64,000 bases of DNA from contig NZ_JACXST010000001.1 in the NCBI RefSeq assembly GCF_014850975.1, forward strand, positions 372,001 through 436,000, written 5' to 3'. This document shows, piece by piece, positions 17,052-24,752 of this stretch. Source of the stretch: Methylomonas fluvii (GTDB taxonomy: Bacteria; Pseudomonadota; Gammaproteobacteria; Methylococcales; Methylomonadaceae). The notes beneath the pieces were generated by a model that was not told where the DNA came from, searched no databases, and saw only the letters and a program-made list of their open reading frames with translations. A program made the position numbers and the translations under genes. How positions within the stretch are numbered: the first letter of the stretch is position 1; each line of letters starts with the position of its first letter.

Positions 17052-18131
17052 ATGCCAACTAACTATAACACCGATGATTTAAGAATTTGTGAAACCAAGG
17101 ACGTGGTGGCGCCGATTCAAGTTCATGAAGAAATTCCGATGACCGAGCAGGCCGCCGCCACCATTCTGCATACGCGGGCGGCGATTCACAACATTCTCAC
17201 CGGTGCCGACGATAGATTGCTGGTGATTATCGGTCCTTGCTCCATCCACGACCCGGCAGCGGCAGTGGAATATGCCGGACGCTTGAAACTCATCATGGAC
17301 GAGTTACAAGAAGACCTGGTGATCGTCATGCGGGTTTACTTCGAAAAACCCCGCACCACGGTAGGCTGGAAAGGCTTAATCAACGATCCGGATTTAAACT
17401 CCAGCTTCAACATCAACAAAGGCCTACGGATGGCCCGCCAAGTATTGTTGGATGTGAACAACCTTGGCGTGCCGGCTGCCACCGAGTATTTGGACTTGAT
17501 CACCCCGCAATACGTCTCCGACTTGATTTCCTGGGGCGCCATCGGTGCCAGAACCACCGAAAGCCAAGTGCACCGCGAATTGGCGTCCGGCTTATCTTGT
17601 CCGGTCGGCTTCAAAAACGCCACTGACGGCGGCATTCAAATCGCCATCGATGCGATCAATGCCGCGATGAGCCCGCACCACTTCCTGTCGCTCACCAAAG
17701 AAGGCCGCTCGGCGATTTTCTCGACCCGCGGCAACGAAGATGCCCACATCATTCTGCGCGGCGGCAACAGCCGCCCGAACTATGACGAGGTCAGCGTCGA
17801 TCAAGTCGCCGAAGGTCTGGAAAAAGCCGGTTTGCGCCCCAACATCATGATTGATTTCAGCCACGCCAACAGCCTGAAAAAATACCAGCGGCAAATGTTG
17901 GTGTCCGAAGATGTTGCCAGCCAAATACGCGGCGGCGACAACCGTATCATCGGCGCAATGGTGGAAAGCCACCTAGTAGGTGGTCGTCAGGATGTCGAAG
18001 AAGGTAAACCACTGACTTACGGCCAAAGCATCACCGACGCCTGTCTGGGTTGGGACGATAGCGCCGAATTGTTACATCATCTGGCCGGTGCCGTGGAACG
18101 CCGCCGTGCCGCCAAAACACACAAGGTTTAA
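17052..18131 (+). CDS. 3-deoxy-7-phosphoheptulonate synthase (class I DAHP synthase)
   Basis: First step of the shikimate pathway: condenses phosphoenolpyruvate and erythrose 4-phosphate. Class I AroFGH features are clear: a feedback-sensing N-terminal extension, VIIGPCSIHDP, MRVYFEKPRTT-x-GWKGL, I-GARTTESQ, GFKNATDG, IMIDFSHANS and GAMVESHL-x-GGRQD. Which of the AroF, AroG or AroH feedback types it is cannot be decided by eye. ATG at 17052 (359 residues) is preferred to TTG at 17040. The thiSG gene begins three bases after its stop, so both are probably one transcript. Confidence 0.95.
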   Translation: MPTNYNTDDLRICETKDVVAPIQVHEEIPMTEQAAATILHTRAAIHNILTGADDRLLVIIGPCSIHDPAAAVEYAGRLKLIMDELQEDLVIVMRVYFEKPRTTVGWKGLINDPDLNSSFNINKGLRMARQVLLDVNNLGVPAATEYLDLITPQYVSDLISWGAIGARTTESQVHRELASGLSCPVGFKNATDGGIQIAIDAINAAMSPHHFLSLTKEGRSAIFSTRGNEDAHIILRGGNSRPNYDEVSVDQVAEGLEKAGLRPNIMIDFSHANSLKKYQRQMLVSEDVASQIRGGDNRIIGAMVESHLVGGRQDVEEGKPLTYGQSITDACLGWDDSAELLHHLAGAVERRRAAKTHKV

Positions 18132-18134
18132 CGC

Positions 18135-19112
18135 ATGAAAATACAGGTCAATGGCGATAACCGCGAATATGGCGAGGACGCTACCGTTGCCGACGTAATT
18201 GCCGATTTAGGCTTGACCGGCAAACGCATCGCCGTGGAATTGAATAAGGAAATTTTGCCGTTTACCCAGCACGCCAGCCAACGCTTGCAAGCTGACGATA
18301 GATTGGAAATTGTGCAGGCCATCGGCGGCGGACAGGATGATTATTTCACGCTGGCCGGCAAACAATACCGCTCGCGCTTGTTGGTCGGTAGCGGCAAATA
18401 CAAGGATCTGGAAGAAACCCGCCTGGCTACCGAAGCCAGCGGCGCCGAGATCATTACTGTCGCGATTCGCCGTACCAACATCGGCCAAAATCCCGGCGAA
18501 CCTAGCTTGCTGGACGTGATTTCTCCGGACAAATACACCATCCTGCCCAATACCGCCGGTTGCTATACCGCTGACGATGCCGTGCGGACTTGCCGGCTGG
18601 CCCGGGAGTTATTGGGTGGCCATAAGCTGGTCAAGCTGGAAGTATTGGCCGATCAACTGACCTTGTTTCCGGATGTTGCCGAAACCTATGTCGCCGCCGA
18701 ATTGCTGGTCAAGGAAGGCTTCGATGTGATGGTTTACACCAACGACGACCCGATTGCCGCCAAACGCCTGGAAGAAATCGGCTGCGTCGCCGTGATGCCG
18801 CTGGCCGCGCCGATTGGTTCTGGTTTGGGCATCCGTAACCCCTACAACATTCTAACCATCGTCGAAAACGCCAAGGTGCCGATCCTGGTCGACGCCGGCG
18901 TCGGCACTGCGTCCGATGCGGCGATGGCAATGGAACTGGGTTGCGACGGCGTGTTGATGAACACCGCGATAGCCGCTGCGAAAAACCCGGTACTGATGGC
19001 CTCGGCGATGAAAAAAGGCATAGAAGCCGGACGCGAAGCTTTTCTGGCCGGACGCATGCCGCGTAAGCGTTTTGCCTCGGCGTCTTCGCCGATTGACGGG
19101 TTGTTTTTGTAA
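18135..19112 (+). CDS. thiSG: Fused sulfur carrier ThiS and thiazole synthase ThiG
   Basis: One 325-residue reading frame joins a ThiS-like domain (residues 1-66, starting M-K-I-Q-V-N-G, ending E-I-V-Q-A-I-G-G-G) directly to ThiG (from about residue 70: F-T-L-A-G-K-x-Y-x-SRLLVG-GKY). ThiG features include [26 protein letters not shown] (active-site lysine strand), [14 protein letters not shown] and [16 protein letters not shown]. ThiG builds the thiamin thiazole using sulfur carried as a thiocarboxylate on the C-terminal Gly-Gly of ThiS; here that Gly-Gly is internal. It follows DAHP synthase by three bases. Confidence 0.95.
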   Translation: MKIQVNGDNREYGEDATVADVIADLGLTGKRIAVELNKEILPFTQHASQRLQADDRLEIVQAIGGGQDDYFTLAGKQYRSRLLVGSGKYKDLEETRLATEASGAEIITVAIRRTNIGQNPGEPSLLDVISPDKYTILPNTAGCYTADDAVRTCRLARELLGGHKLVKLEVLADQLTLFPDVAETYVAAELLVKEGFDVMVYTNDDPIAAKRLEEIGCVAVMPLAAPIGSGLGIRNPYNILTIVENAKVPILVDAGVGTASDAAMAMELGCDGVLMNTAIAAAKNPVLMASAMKKGIEAGREAFLAGRMPRKRFASASSPIDGLFL

Positions 19113-19122
19113 CGGAGACTCC

Positions 19123-19296
19123 TTGGAAATATCGGAACGCTTAGCATTAAAACTTCTGATTTTAGCGATTACTCTTGGGGTCTATTTTTTATTAAAAACT
19201 ATAGTCCCAAATTTGGATTTCGAGAGTTTGCACAAGAAAGTAATACTGATAGTTGCAGTGACTTCAATTGGATTTTTTTATCTTTGTAACTTTTAA
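19123..19296 (+). CDS. Small two-helix membrane protein
   Basis: A TTG at 19123 preceded by a GGAG five bases upstream opens a 57-codon frame just after thiSG. It starts E-I-S-E-R-L-A and has two hydrophobic stretches: L-K-L-L-I-L-A-I-T-L-G-V-Y-F-L-L and V-I-L-I-V-A-V-T-S-I-G-F-F-Y-L. Composition is more AT-rich than thiSG. No family recognised. The longer frame beginning inside thiSG at 19072 lacks sense upstream. Confidence 0.5.
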   Translation: MEISERLALKLLILAITLGVYFLLKTIVPNLDFESLHKKVILIVAVTSIGFFYLCNF

Positions 19297-19415
19297 ATAC
19301 GGAATGTAGGCTGGATTAACAACCCGATAAGACATGACCCAAGATTTCAAACCAAACATGTAGAGTTAAACCTTGCAAAGTTACTCTACTCTATACGCTG
19401 CTTAATACCTTGATT

Positions 19416-19607
19416 ATGAACGCCGTACAACCGGACACTGAGAACAATGTGCTTTGCTATTACAGCGGCACCACCGTGCAGCAAATCAAACAGCTGCTCG
19501 ACAGCGGTGTTATCGATCCGGAACGTATTTCCCGCATCACCGGTGCCGCATCGGGTTGCGGCGGCTGCGAATTCGAATTCCAGCAATTGATAGCCGAACA
19601 CGGCTGA
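19416..19607 (+). CDS. BFD-like (2Fe-2S)-binding domain protein, lacking one cysteine
   Basis: The 63-residue product resembles bacterioferritin-associated ferredoxin and BFD-like domains: V-L-C-Y-Y-S-G-T-T, a helix I-K-Q-L-L-D-S-G, then I-T-G-A-A-S-G-CGGC. Family members normally have C-x-C near the N terminus plus C-x-x-C. Here the first pair is C-Y-Y, leaving three cysteines, so cluster ligation must differ or be lost. The gene lies 10 bases before the next small gene. Function is not known; electron transfer or iron-sulfur sensing is an inference. Confidence 0.7.
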   Translation: MNAVQPDTENNVLCYYSGTTVQQIKQLLDSGVIDPERISRITGAASGCGGCEFEFQQLIAEHG

Positions 19608-19616
19608 TATTCCACA

Positions 19617-19937
19617 ATGGCCTGCTGCGACGATCCCACCGAACCAAAAAAGATCGATCGCCGCGAACTGATCCGCGTGCAGGAGCAATACGGTGAACTG
19701 GTCCGCGACCTGTTGACCGACGACCCGGAAAAGGTCACCCTCAAACTGCTAAACAGCACCAACGCTTATCTGACCGAGCTGGCAGCGCTAAACGCCCACC
19801 ACGCATCGGTCAGATTGCGAGCTATCGGTTTATTGGAAAAATCGAGTTTATCGGTACTGCAACGGATCATCGAAAAGGAACCGGAATCAGAATTTGGGTT
19901 GGCGGCGAAGTCGAGACTGGAGCAGGTTGGCGATTAG
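19617..19937 (+). CDS. Small acidic protein of unknown function
   Basis: A 106-residue product with an unusual N terminus (M-A-C-C-D-D-P) and an otherwise helical sequence: KIDRRELIRVQEQYGELV, a central L-K-L-L-N-S-T-N-A-Y-L-T-E-L and a C-terminal SLSVLQRIIEKEPESEFG. It follows the BFD-like gene closely, so the two may act together; the paired N-terminal cysteines may matter for that. A decayed copy of its last 30 codons lies just downstream. I do not recognise a family. Confidence 0.6.
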   Translation: MACCDDPTEPKKIDRRELIRVQEQYGELVRDLLTDDPEKVTLKLLNSTNAYLTELAALNAHHASVRLRAIGLLEKSSLSVLQRIIEKEPESEFGLAAKSRLEQVGD

Positions 19938-19948
19938 AACTCATTTCA

Positions 19949-19980
19949 ACCCGGATTACGCTACGCTTCATCCAGGCTAC
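19949..19980 (+). repeat. REP-like palindromic element, copy 1
   Basis: ACCCGGATTACGCTACGCT followed by TCATCCAGGCTAC reads as an imperfect palindrome (CCCGGAT with ATCCAGG, around GCTACGC). A close copy lies at 20631-20661 in the same orientation. Such elements are dispersed extragenic repeats in many proteobacterial genomes. Confidence 0.65.
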
Positions 19981-19986
19981 TTGCTG

Positions 19987-20085
19987 GGAAAACCGAGCAT
20001 TGCCGTGTTGCACGGAATTGTCCAAAAAGAGCTGGAGCCTGCATTTGGTTTGGTGGCAAAAGAGCGGCTTGGACAGATAGGGGGT
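19987..20085 (+). pseudogene. Decayed duplicate of the 3' end of the gene at 19617-19937
   Basis: Translated in frame, this stretch gives P-S-I-A-V-L-H-G-I-V-Q-K-E and A-F-G-L-V-A-K-E-R-L-G-Q-I-G, aligning with L-S-V-L-Q-R-I-I-E-K-E and E-F-G-L-A-A-K-S-R-L-E-Q-V-G at the end of the 19617-19937 product. It has no start or upstream portion of its own and is separated from the parent by a REP-like element. It is best read as a leftover of a partial tandem duplication. Confidence 0.65.
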
Positions 20086-20176
20086 AAAGTCTGTGTTAAT
20101 ACTCGAAGCTAAGCTGTTGAGTAATGTTTGTCTTAGTATGTTGTAAAATGCGCCTCATCGGATTAAACAATTCAGC

Positions 20177-20413
20177 ATGAAATTCACCCAATATTTTCAA
20201 AGCATGCGCCAGCGCCCGGATCGTAGCGGTATAGAGCTAGCTTGGATTGAGAGGGTGATTGATCAACCGGTCAAGCAAACGATTCAGCCGGATGGCAGAA
20301 TCCGTTGCTGGGCGGCCATTGATGAAGCAGACGGGCGATATTTGCGCGTCGTATTGCTGGAAGATGGCGAAACCATTCATAACGCGTTTTTTGATAGGTC
20401 GTTTACACCATGA
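20177..20413 (+). CDS. DUF4258-like small protein, candidate toxin
   Basis: A 78-residue product (M-K-F-T-Q-Y-F) with the strand pattern I-E-L-A-W-I-E-R-V-I, Q-P-D-G-R-I-R-C-W-A-A-I and YLRVVLLEDGETIHNAFFD. This matches the DUF4258 type, a small RelE-like fold found beside DUF2283 genes. Its stop overlaps the ATG of the DUF2283 gene (ATGA). The pairing, small size and islet location suggest a toxin-antitoxin-like module, but no toxicity is shown by sequence alone. Confidence 0.75.
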   Translation: MKFTQYFQSMRQRPDRSGIELAWIERVIDQPVKQTIQPDGRIRCWAAIDEADGRYLRVVLLEDGETIHNAFFDRSFTP

Positions 20414-20616
20414 AAATCAAATATTTCGAAGACACAGACACCTTGTATATCGAATTTCGCGAGGCCACAATCCTGGAAACCCGCGATTATGATGACAATA
20501 CCCTGATCGATATTGATGCTACCGGACAGGTTTGCGGTATCACCTTGGAACACGCCAAGCATCGCGTCGATCTTCCGGCTTTTTCGTATGAACAGATCGG
20601 TAGACAAGCCGCGTAA
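20410..20616 (+). CDS. DUF2283 family protein, candidate antitoxin
   Basis: The 68-residue product begins M-K-I-K-Y-F-E-D-T-D-T-L-Y-I-E-F and continues with E-T-R-D-Y-D-D-N-T-L-I-D-I-D and V-C-G-I-T-L-E-H-A, the hallmark of DUF2283. It is coupled to the preceding DUF4258-like gene by a four-base overlap. Members are repeatedly found next to small putative toxins; a role as partner is inferred from this context. Confidence 0.85.
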   Translation: MKIKYFEDTDTLYIEFREATILETRDYDDNTLIDIDATGQVCGITLEHAKHRVDLPAFSYEQIGRQAA

Positions 20617-20630
20617 TACGGTAGTTTTTT

Positions 20631-20661
20631 TCCCTGATTATGCTTTGCTTTATCCGGGCTA
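20631..20661 (+). repeat. REP-like palindromic element, copy 2
   Basis: CCCTGATTATGCTTTGCTT followed by TATCCGGGCTAC, the same orientation and arrangement as the element at 19949-19980, with several base differences. The two copies bracket the decayed duplicate and the DUF4258/DUF2283 pair. Confidence 0.65.
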
Positions 20662-20683
20662 CTTCACTGGGTGAGCGGTGCTC

Positions 20684-21160
20684 ATGTCAAAAAACTCAAT
20701 CTCTATTGAACAAATAAGAATGGCTTGTGGGCATTGTGAAGAACTGATACAAGCTGGAGTTACTGAAAATTTAGCTATCAGAACATTAGAAATATTCACT
20801 GACATATATGCAAAGCTGTCACAAGAAAATGGCAACGCTTCACCCCACCATGTGAATCAAGTACCCAAAAAACAATGGTCGGTGAAAGCAAAGGAAAAAA
20901 TTGCTGCTGATCCTCATTTGAAACCGAAAGATGGACTGAGGGTAGAGCATGGCACTCCTCGACGTGCATTTGCAAGAATGGCGTTGAAACTATACAAAAA
21001 AGAGCAGTTGAATGACGAAAATATGCGCGAATTAGTCCATCAGCATTGGAAGCTTGCTGTTATAACAATCGAGGAAGATCAAAAACTAAACCAAGCAGCA
21101 CGATCAAAGAAATTTGACACGCCCGATGAGCGTTGGGCTTCAGTCGGCATTACGTTTTAA
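20684..21160 (+). CDS. AT-rich orphan protein of unknown function
   Basis: From the ATG at 20684 the product is 158 residues. It is mostly helical and charged, with an N-terminal segment I-R-M-A-C-G-H-C-E-E-L-I-Q-A-G (two cysteines three apart), a lysine-rich middle (VPKKQWSVKAKEKI) and a helix-forming C-terminal third. Codon choice and base composition are more AT-rich than the flanking core genes, which fits recent acquisition. No domain recognised. A GTG at 20678 is an alternative start. Confidence 0.65.
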   Translation: MSKNSISIEQIRMACGHCEELIQAGVTENLAIRTLEIFTDIYAKLSQENGNASPHHVNQVPKKQWSVKAKEKIAADPHLKPKDGLRVEHGTPRRAFARMALKLYKKEQLNDENMRELVHQHWKLAVITIEEDQKLNQAARSKKFDTPDERWASVGITF

Positions 21161-21296
21161 TCCACTATAGCCCGTTAAGTTGAAGATATGATGAGGCGAC
21201 ATTTATTAGCAGTTCGACAGAGCGTCGACCCAAATTAAAAAATCATCTGATGACATTCGTGCTACGTTTTACCCGGCGAACAATCGCTATACCTCA

Positions 21297-21986
21297 ATGA
21301 CCACCCCAAAAAAAATCGACCCCACCCGCATCAAAAGCTTCATTCGCCGCCAGGGCCACGCCACGGCCGGTCAAAAGCAGGCGCTGGAAAGCCACTGGGA
21401 TAAGTATTGCCTGTCTCCGCAAGCCAACTTCGATTCCGAGCGAGCCTTCGGCCGCCTAGCGCCGTTGATCGTCGAGATCGGGTTCGGCAACGGCGACAGC
21501 CTGGCGGCGATGGCTGAGGCCAATCCGGATTTGAATTATCTGGGTATCGAAGTGCACCGCCCCGGCGTCGGCCATTTGATGATGTTGCTGGAGCAGCGCG
21601 GGATTAACAACGTACGGATTTACCATTACGACGCGATCGAGATTCTGGAACAGAAAATTGCCGATCATAGCCTGGCTGGCATGCATCTGTTTTTCCCCGA
21701 TCCCTGGCAGAAACGTCGTCACCACAAGCGCCGTATCGTTCGCCCCAGTTTCGTGGAATTGCTGAACAAGAAACTGCTGACTGGCGGCTACTTTCATGCG
21801 GCTACCGATTGGGAACATTACGCCCACGATATGCTGGGGATATTGTCGGCCGGCACTGGTTTGCATAACACCAGCGCCAGCAACGATTTCTGCGAACGGC
21901 CAAGTTATCGGCCTTTAACTAAGTTCGAAAACCGTGGCCTGGGTTTGGGACACGGGGTTTGGGATTTGATTTTCCGGAAGGTCTAA
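21297..21986 (+). CDS. trmB: tRNA (guanine-N7-)-methyltransferase
   Basis: Methylates G46 in the variable loop of tRNA using S-adenosylmethionine. The 229-residue product has the N-terminal R-I-K-S-F-I-R-R-Q-G, the SAM-binding IVEIGFGNGDSL, N-Y-L-G-IEVHRPGVG, and the catalytic-region sequence HLFFPDPWQKRRHHKRRIV, all diagnostic. It stands alone between the islet and the minus-strand YaiL-type gene. Confidence 0.96.
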   Translation: MTTPKKIDPTRIKSFIRRQGHATAGQKQALESHWDKYCLSPQANFDSERAFGRLAPLIVEIGFGNGDSLAAMAEANPDLNYLGIEVHRPGVGHLMMLLEQRGINNVRIYHYDAIEILEQKIADHSLAGMHLFFPDPWQKRRHHKRRIVRPSFVELLNKKLLTGGYFHAATDWEHYAHDMLGILSAGTGLHNTSASNDFCERPSYRPLTKFENRGLGLGHGVWDLIFRKV

Positions 21987-21990
21987 CGCT

Positions 21991-22545
21991 TCACCACATC
22001 AAGTCGTCCGGAATCTGAAACTCTGCATACGGATCGTCAGCGGCGGAAACATCTTGCGTCGCTTCGTTCAACACCACAATACTGGCAACGTCCCGCGCCT
22101 GCACTTTACGGGCGACCTCCGCCGGCACGATCTCGTAATGACTGTCTATTTTGGCGATGCCTGCCCGGCCATTGATCAAGGCCTCCCGCACTTTTTCCGC
22201 CACGTATAGCGTTTTGACTTTGCTGTCGTCAGTGAAGTTGTAAGCCAAGCCGTTTGCGTCTTGAGTGATACGATTCATTTCGACAATTTGTTTGATTTGC
22301 GCGCCCAGGGCTTTTTGTTCCTCGGCCAATTTGCGTTGCCGATTCAGTTCGCGGTCGCGCTCCACCTGTTGCTGCCGCAATTGCTCCGCACTCAGTTTCA
22401 CCTCATCGACGATCTCGACGCCGTTATTGCGTTCCAGCTTGGTTTGTTTGCGCTTCTCGGCTTTGACTTGCTTGAGTTTGGCGTCGTTGCTAAGGCCGGA
22501 TTTAAGCAATTGTTCTTGCAGGGATAGGGTTTGCGGTTTTTTCAT
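21991..22545 (-). CDS. DUF2058 family protein (YaiL-like)
   Basis: A 184-residue product starting M-K-K-P-Q-T-L-S-L-Q-E-Q-L-L-K-S-G-L and followed by a basic, highly charged helical region rich in K, R, E and Q (about residues 20-85), then a compact C-terminal domain with Y-N-F-T-D-D-S-K-V-K-T-L and I-V-P-A-E-V-A-x-K-V. This is the DUF2058 architecture of E. coli YaiL, annotated as nucleoprotein- or polynucleotide-associated; exact role unknown. Single gene converging on trmB. Confidence 0.9.
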   Translation of the reverse strand: MKKPQTLSLQEQLLKSGLSNDAKLKQVKAEKRKQTKLERNNGVEIVDEVKLSAEQLRQQQVERDRELNRQRKLAEEQKALGAQIKQIVEMNRITQDANGLAYNFTDDSKVKTLYVAEKVREALINGRAGIAKIDSHYEIVPAEVARKVQARDVASIVVLNEATQDVSAADDPYAEFQIPDDLMW

Positions 22546-22599
22546 GGCTGGACAGCGGTTTAGCGAGGTTAAAATTCAGGGTCAGCATAGTATAAAGTG

Positions 22600-23820
22600 T
22601 TACTGGCCCAGCATCTTGCCGGTAGCGTATTGCCACCAGCTTAGCGGCTTGGTCAACGGCATCTGGCAACGGTCGTAGCCCTGGTATTCGATGCCGCGAA
22701 AAATCTCGTCGCGCAGCCAGCGGTAGGCGGCCGGCGCGCTTTGTTGCAAGCGTTCCGGGATCAGGATGTATTGCGCCACTAACTCGGCCAGTTTTTCTTG
22801 CGTGGTGCCGTCATAACGGCCTTCATTGACTTCGCCCAAATATTCAAAGGCCTCGAACCATTTCGACGGCCACAACGCCAATTTAGCCTCAGCGATGATT
22901 TTTATGATGTCTTCGTCGTTGGAAATCTTGTGGTACTTGTAGAAAAAATACAGATCATCCTGGCCGTTCCAGAAATGAAAATTGTCGATGGTATGGGCGA
23001 TTTCATGCACGACGATAGGCAGCCTAAAATCCACCAGATATTGCACGGCGATGTCGCGATAGGTGCCGCCTTCCTTGCCCTTGTCGAAGGCCTTGACGGT
23101 AAACACGATCAGGTTTTGACCGCTGAATACCTGAGCCACGGTCTGCGAGCGAAAACCGATGCCCGGCACCAGCGTCAACGGATGAGTATGATCCTGCCAG
23201 ATGCTGTTTTTGTAGTCTTCCTGAAACGCGTCGCGAATCAGTTCCTGCATCACCGTGGGCTTGTCGGCGATTTCCTGTTCCAAATTATCTACCGGCTTGG
23301 CTTTGCTGATGCTTTGTCTTAAAAAGGCCGGGATTTTGCGAATGGCTTTTTCGAAAAGACGCAGATGGTCTACGCTGAAGCGCCGCACTTCATATCGATA
23401 GTCATCGCTGTGTTTGACCACGGTTTTGGTGTCGTAGAACAAGGCCAATGCCCGCCAGGCGGCTTCGCGATCGTCCCAATATTTTTCCAATACGCAGAGT
23501 TCGCCGGCGATGTTGTTGGCGCAGTCTTCGCGGTAATCGGCCAAGTCGTCGAGATGATCCTGGTTTTTATGATCAGTCAGCACCGCCACAGCTTGTTTGC
23601 GCAAGTCCGGGTGGCCCGCTTCATAAAAGCGGATGATGTCGGCTAGTACTGCGGTAGGGGTAAAGTGTTGCTGGCTGGTAGCGCAGACCAGTTCAGTGTT
23701 CTGCGACAACGTGAAAAAGCGGTTTTGAAACAGCGGTACCGGCTCGGTTGCGTATACAAAGCCGGCATTTAACAGCAGCCAGCCTAAGCAAGCAGGCCGC
23801 AACAAGGTCAAACGGCGCAA
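22600..23820 (-). CDS. Putative secreted zinc metalloprotease, lethal-factor-like
   Basis: The 406-residue product has a signal peptide (hydrophobic L-G-W-L-L-L-N-A-G-F-V-Y-A near residues 12-24). A zinc-protease motif I-V-V-H-E-I-A-H-T-I-D-N places H272, E273 and H276. About 70 residues later K-L-A-E-L-V-A-Q-Y and E-R-L-Q-Q-S-A-P-A-A-Y resemble the third-ligand helix and following segment of anthrax lethal factor (M34), making E346 the likely third ligand. Six cysteines suggest a disulphide-bonded periplasmic or secreted enzyme. Substrate unknown. bamD lies three bases upstream, so they may share a transcript. Confidence 0.7.
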   Translation of the reverse strand: MRRLTLLRPACLGWLLLNAGFVYATEPVPLFQNRFFTLSQNTELVCATSQQHFTPTAVLADIIRFYEAGHPDLRKQAVAVLTDHKNQDHLDDLADYREDCANNIAGELCVLEKYWDDREAAWRALALFYDTKTVVKHSDDYRYEVRRFSVDHLRLFEKAIRKIPAFLRQSISKAKPVDNLEQEIADKPTVMQELIRDAFQEDYKNSIWQDHTHPLTLVPGIGFRSQTVAQVFSGQNLIVFTVKAFDKGKEGGTYRDIAVQYLVDFRLPIVVHEIAHTIDNFHFWNGQDDLYFFYKYHKISNDEDIIKIIAEAKLALWPSKWFEAFEYLGEVNEGRYDGTTQEKLAELVAQYILIPERLQQSAPAAYRWLRDEIFRGIEYQGYDRCQMPLTKPLSWWQYATGKMLGQ

Positions 23821-23823
23821 GTT

Positions 23824-24669
23824 TTATTTATCCAGACCCATGGCGTCCCACACCTTTTGAATGGCGCCTTCATCCTTGTAATTGGCTTGCGGCGCGCCGG
23901 CCGGATAATTCAAGGTATAAATCCGTTCGGCATCGGCGGCCAACTCGTCCATCCCCAACTGCCGATAGCCGTCCTGCATGATTTGCAAGGCAAACGGTAC
24001 CGCCGGCGTGCGCTGATATTCTTTAATTATGTAATTGGCGCGGTTTACCGCCGCGACATAGGCTTTACGGCGCATGTAAAAGTCCGCGACATGGACCTCG
24101 TACATCGCCATGTTGTTGCGTAAGGCGACCATTCGCAGTTTGGCGTCGGCGACATACTGGCTGTTGGGGTAGCGGCGGATTAATTCCTGAAAATTATCAT
24201 AAGAGTCTTTGGCCGGACCAGGGTCGCGTTGCGACGAGTCGGTAGGCAGAAAGCGGTCTATAAAGCCGATGCCGCGGTTGTAATTGATCAGGCCTTTTAG
24301 ATAATAGGCATAATCGACATTGGGGTTACGCGGGTGGATTTTAATGAAGCGGTCGGCGGCGGCTAAGCCCGCTTCCGGATCGTCGTTTTTATAGTAAGCG
24401 TAAGCAACGTTTAATTGCGCCTGGGCCGCATAGTCGCCAAATGGATAACGCGATTCCAGCGCTTCGTAAAGAGTCACCGCTTTTTGATAGTTTTTATTGT
24501 CCAGCGCTTCCTTGGCTTTTTCATGAAACATCTTGTCGTCCCAGCCGGCGTATTCTTCGTCTTTGCTAGCGGAAGAATCCTTGCTCATAAAGGCATCCAG
24601 GGTCTCGCAGCCTTGCAGCATCCAAGTCAGACTGGCGATAAAAACGGTTTTTACTAAAACTAATCGCAT
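23824..24669 (-). CDS. bamD: Outer membrane protein assembly factor BamD
   Basis: Lipoprotein of the BAM complex that inserts beta-barrel proteins. The 281-residue product has a lipoprotein signal with lipobox L-Q-G-C (cysteine 21) and TPR repeats, including KAKEALDNKNYQKAV-x-Y-E-LE-RYPFG and V-D-Y-A-Y-Y-L-K-G-L, the conserved BamD core, plus D-R-F-L-P-T-D-x-S-Q-R-D-P. Divergent from rluD, as in E. coli and many relatives. Confidence 0.96.
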   Translation of the reverse strand: MRLVLVKTVFIASLTWMLQGCETLDAFMSKDSSASKDEEYAGWDDKMFHEKAKEALDNKNYQKAVTLYEALESRYPFGDYAAQAQLNVAYAYYKNDDPEAGLAAADRFIKIHPRNPNVDYAYYLKGLINYNRGIGFIDRFLPTDSSQRDPGPAKDSYDNFQELIRRYPNSQYVADAKLRMVALRNNMAMYEVHVADFYMRRKAYVAAVNRANYIIKEYQRTPAVPFALQIMQDGYRQLGMDELAADAERIYTLNYPAGAPQANYKDEGAIQKVWDAMGLDK

Positions 24670-24752
24670 ACGTTTATCAACACGTTGTAATATTGCGGGT
24701 TTTTTGCAGCTTTTGGCGGCATTCTGGCCGCGAGTATAACTTAAAAACGACT

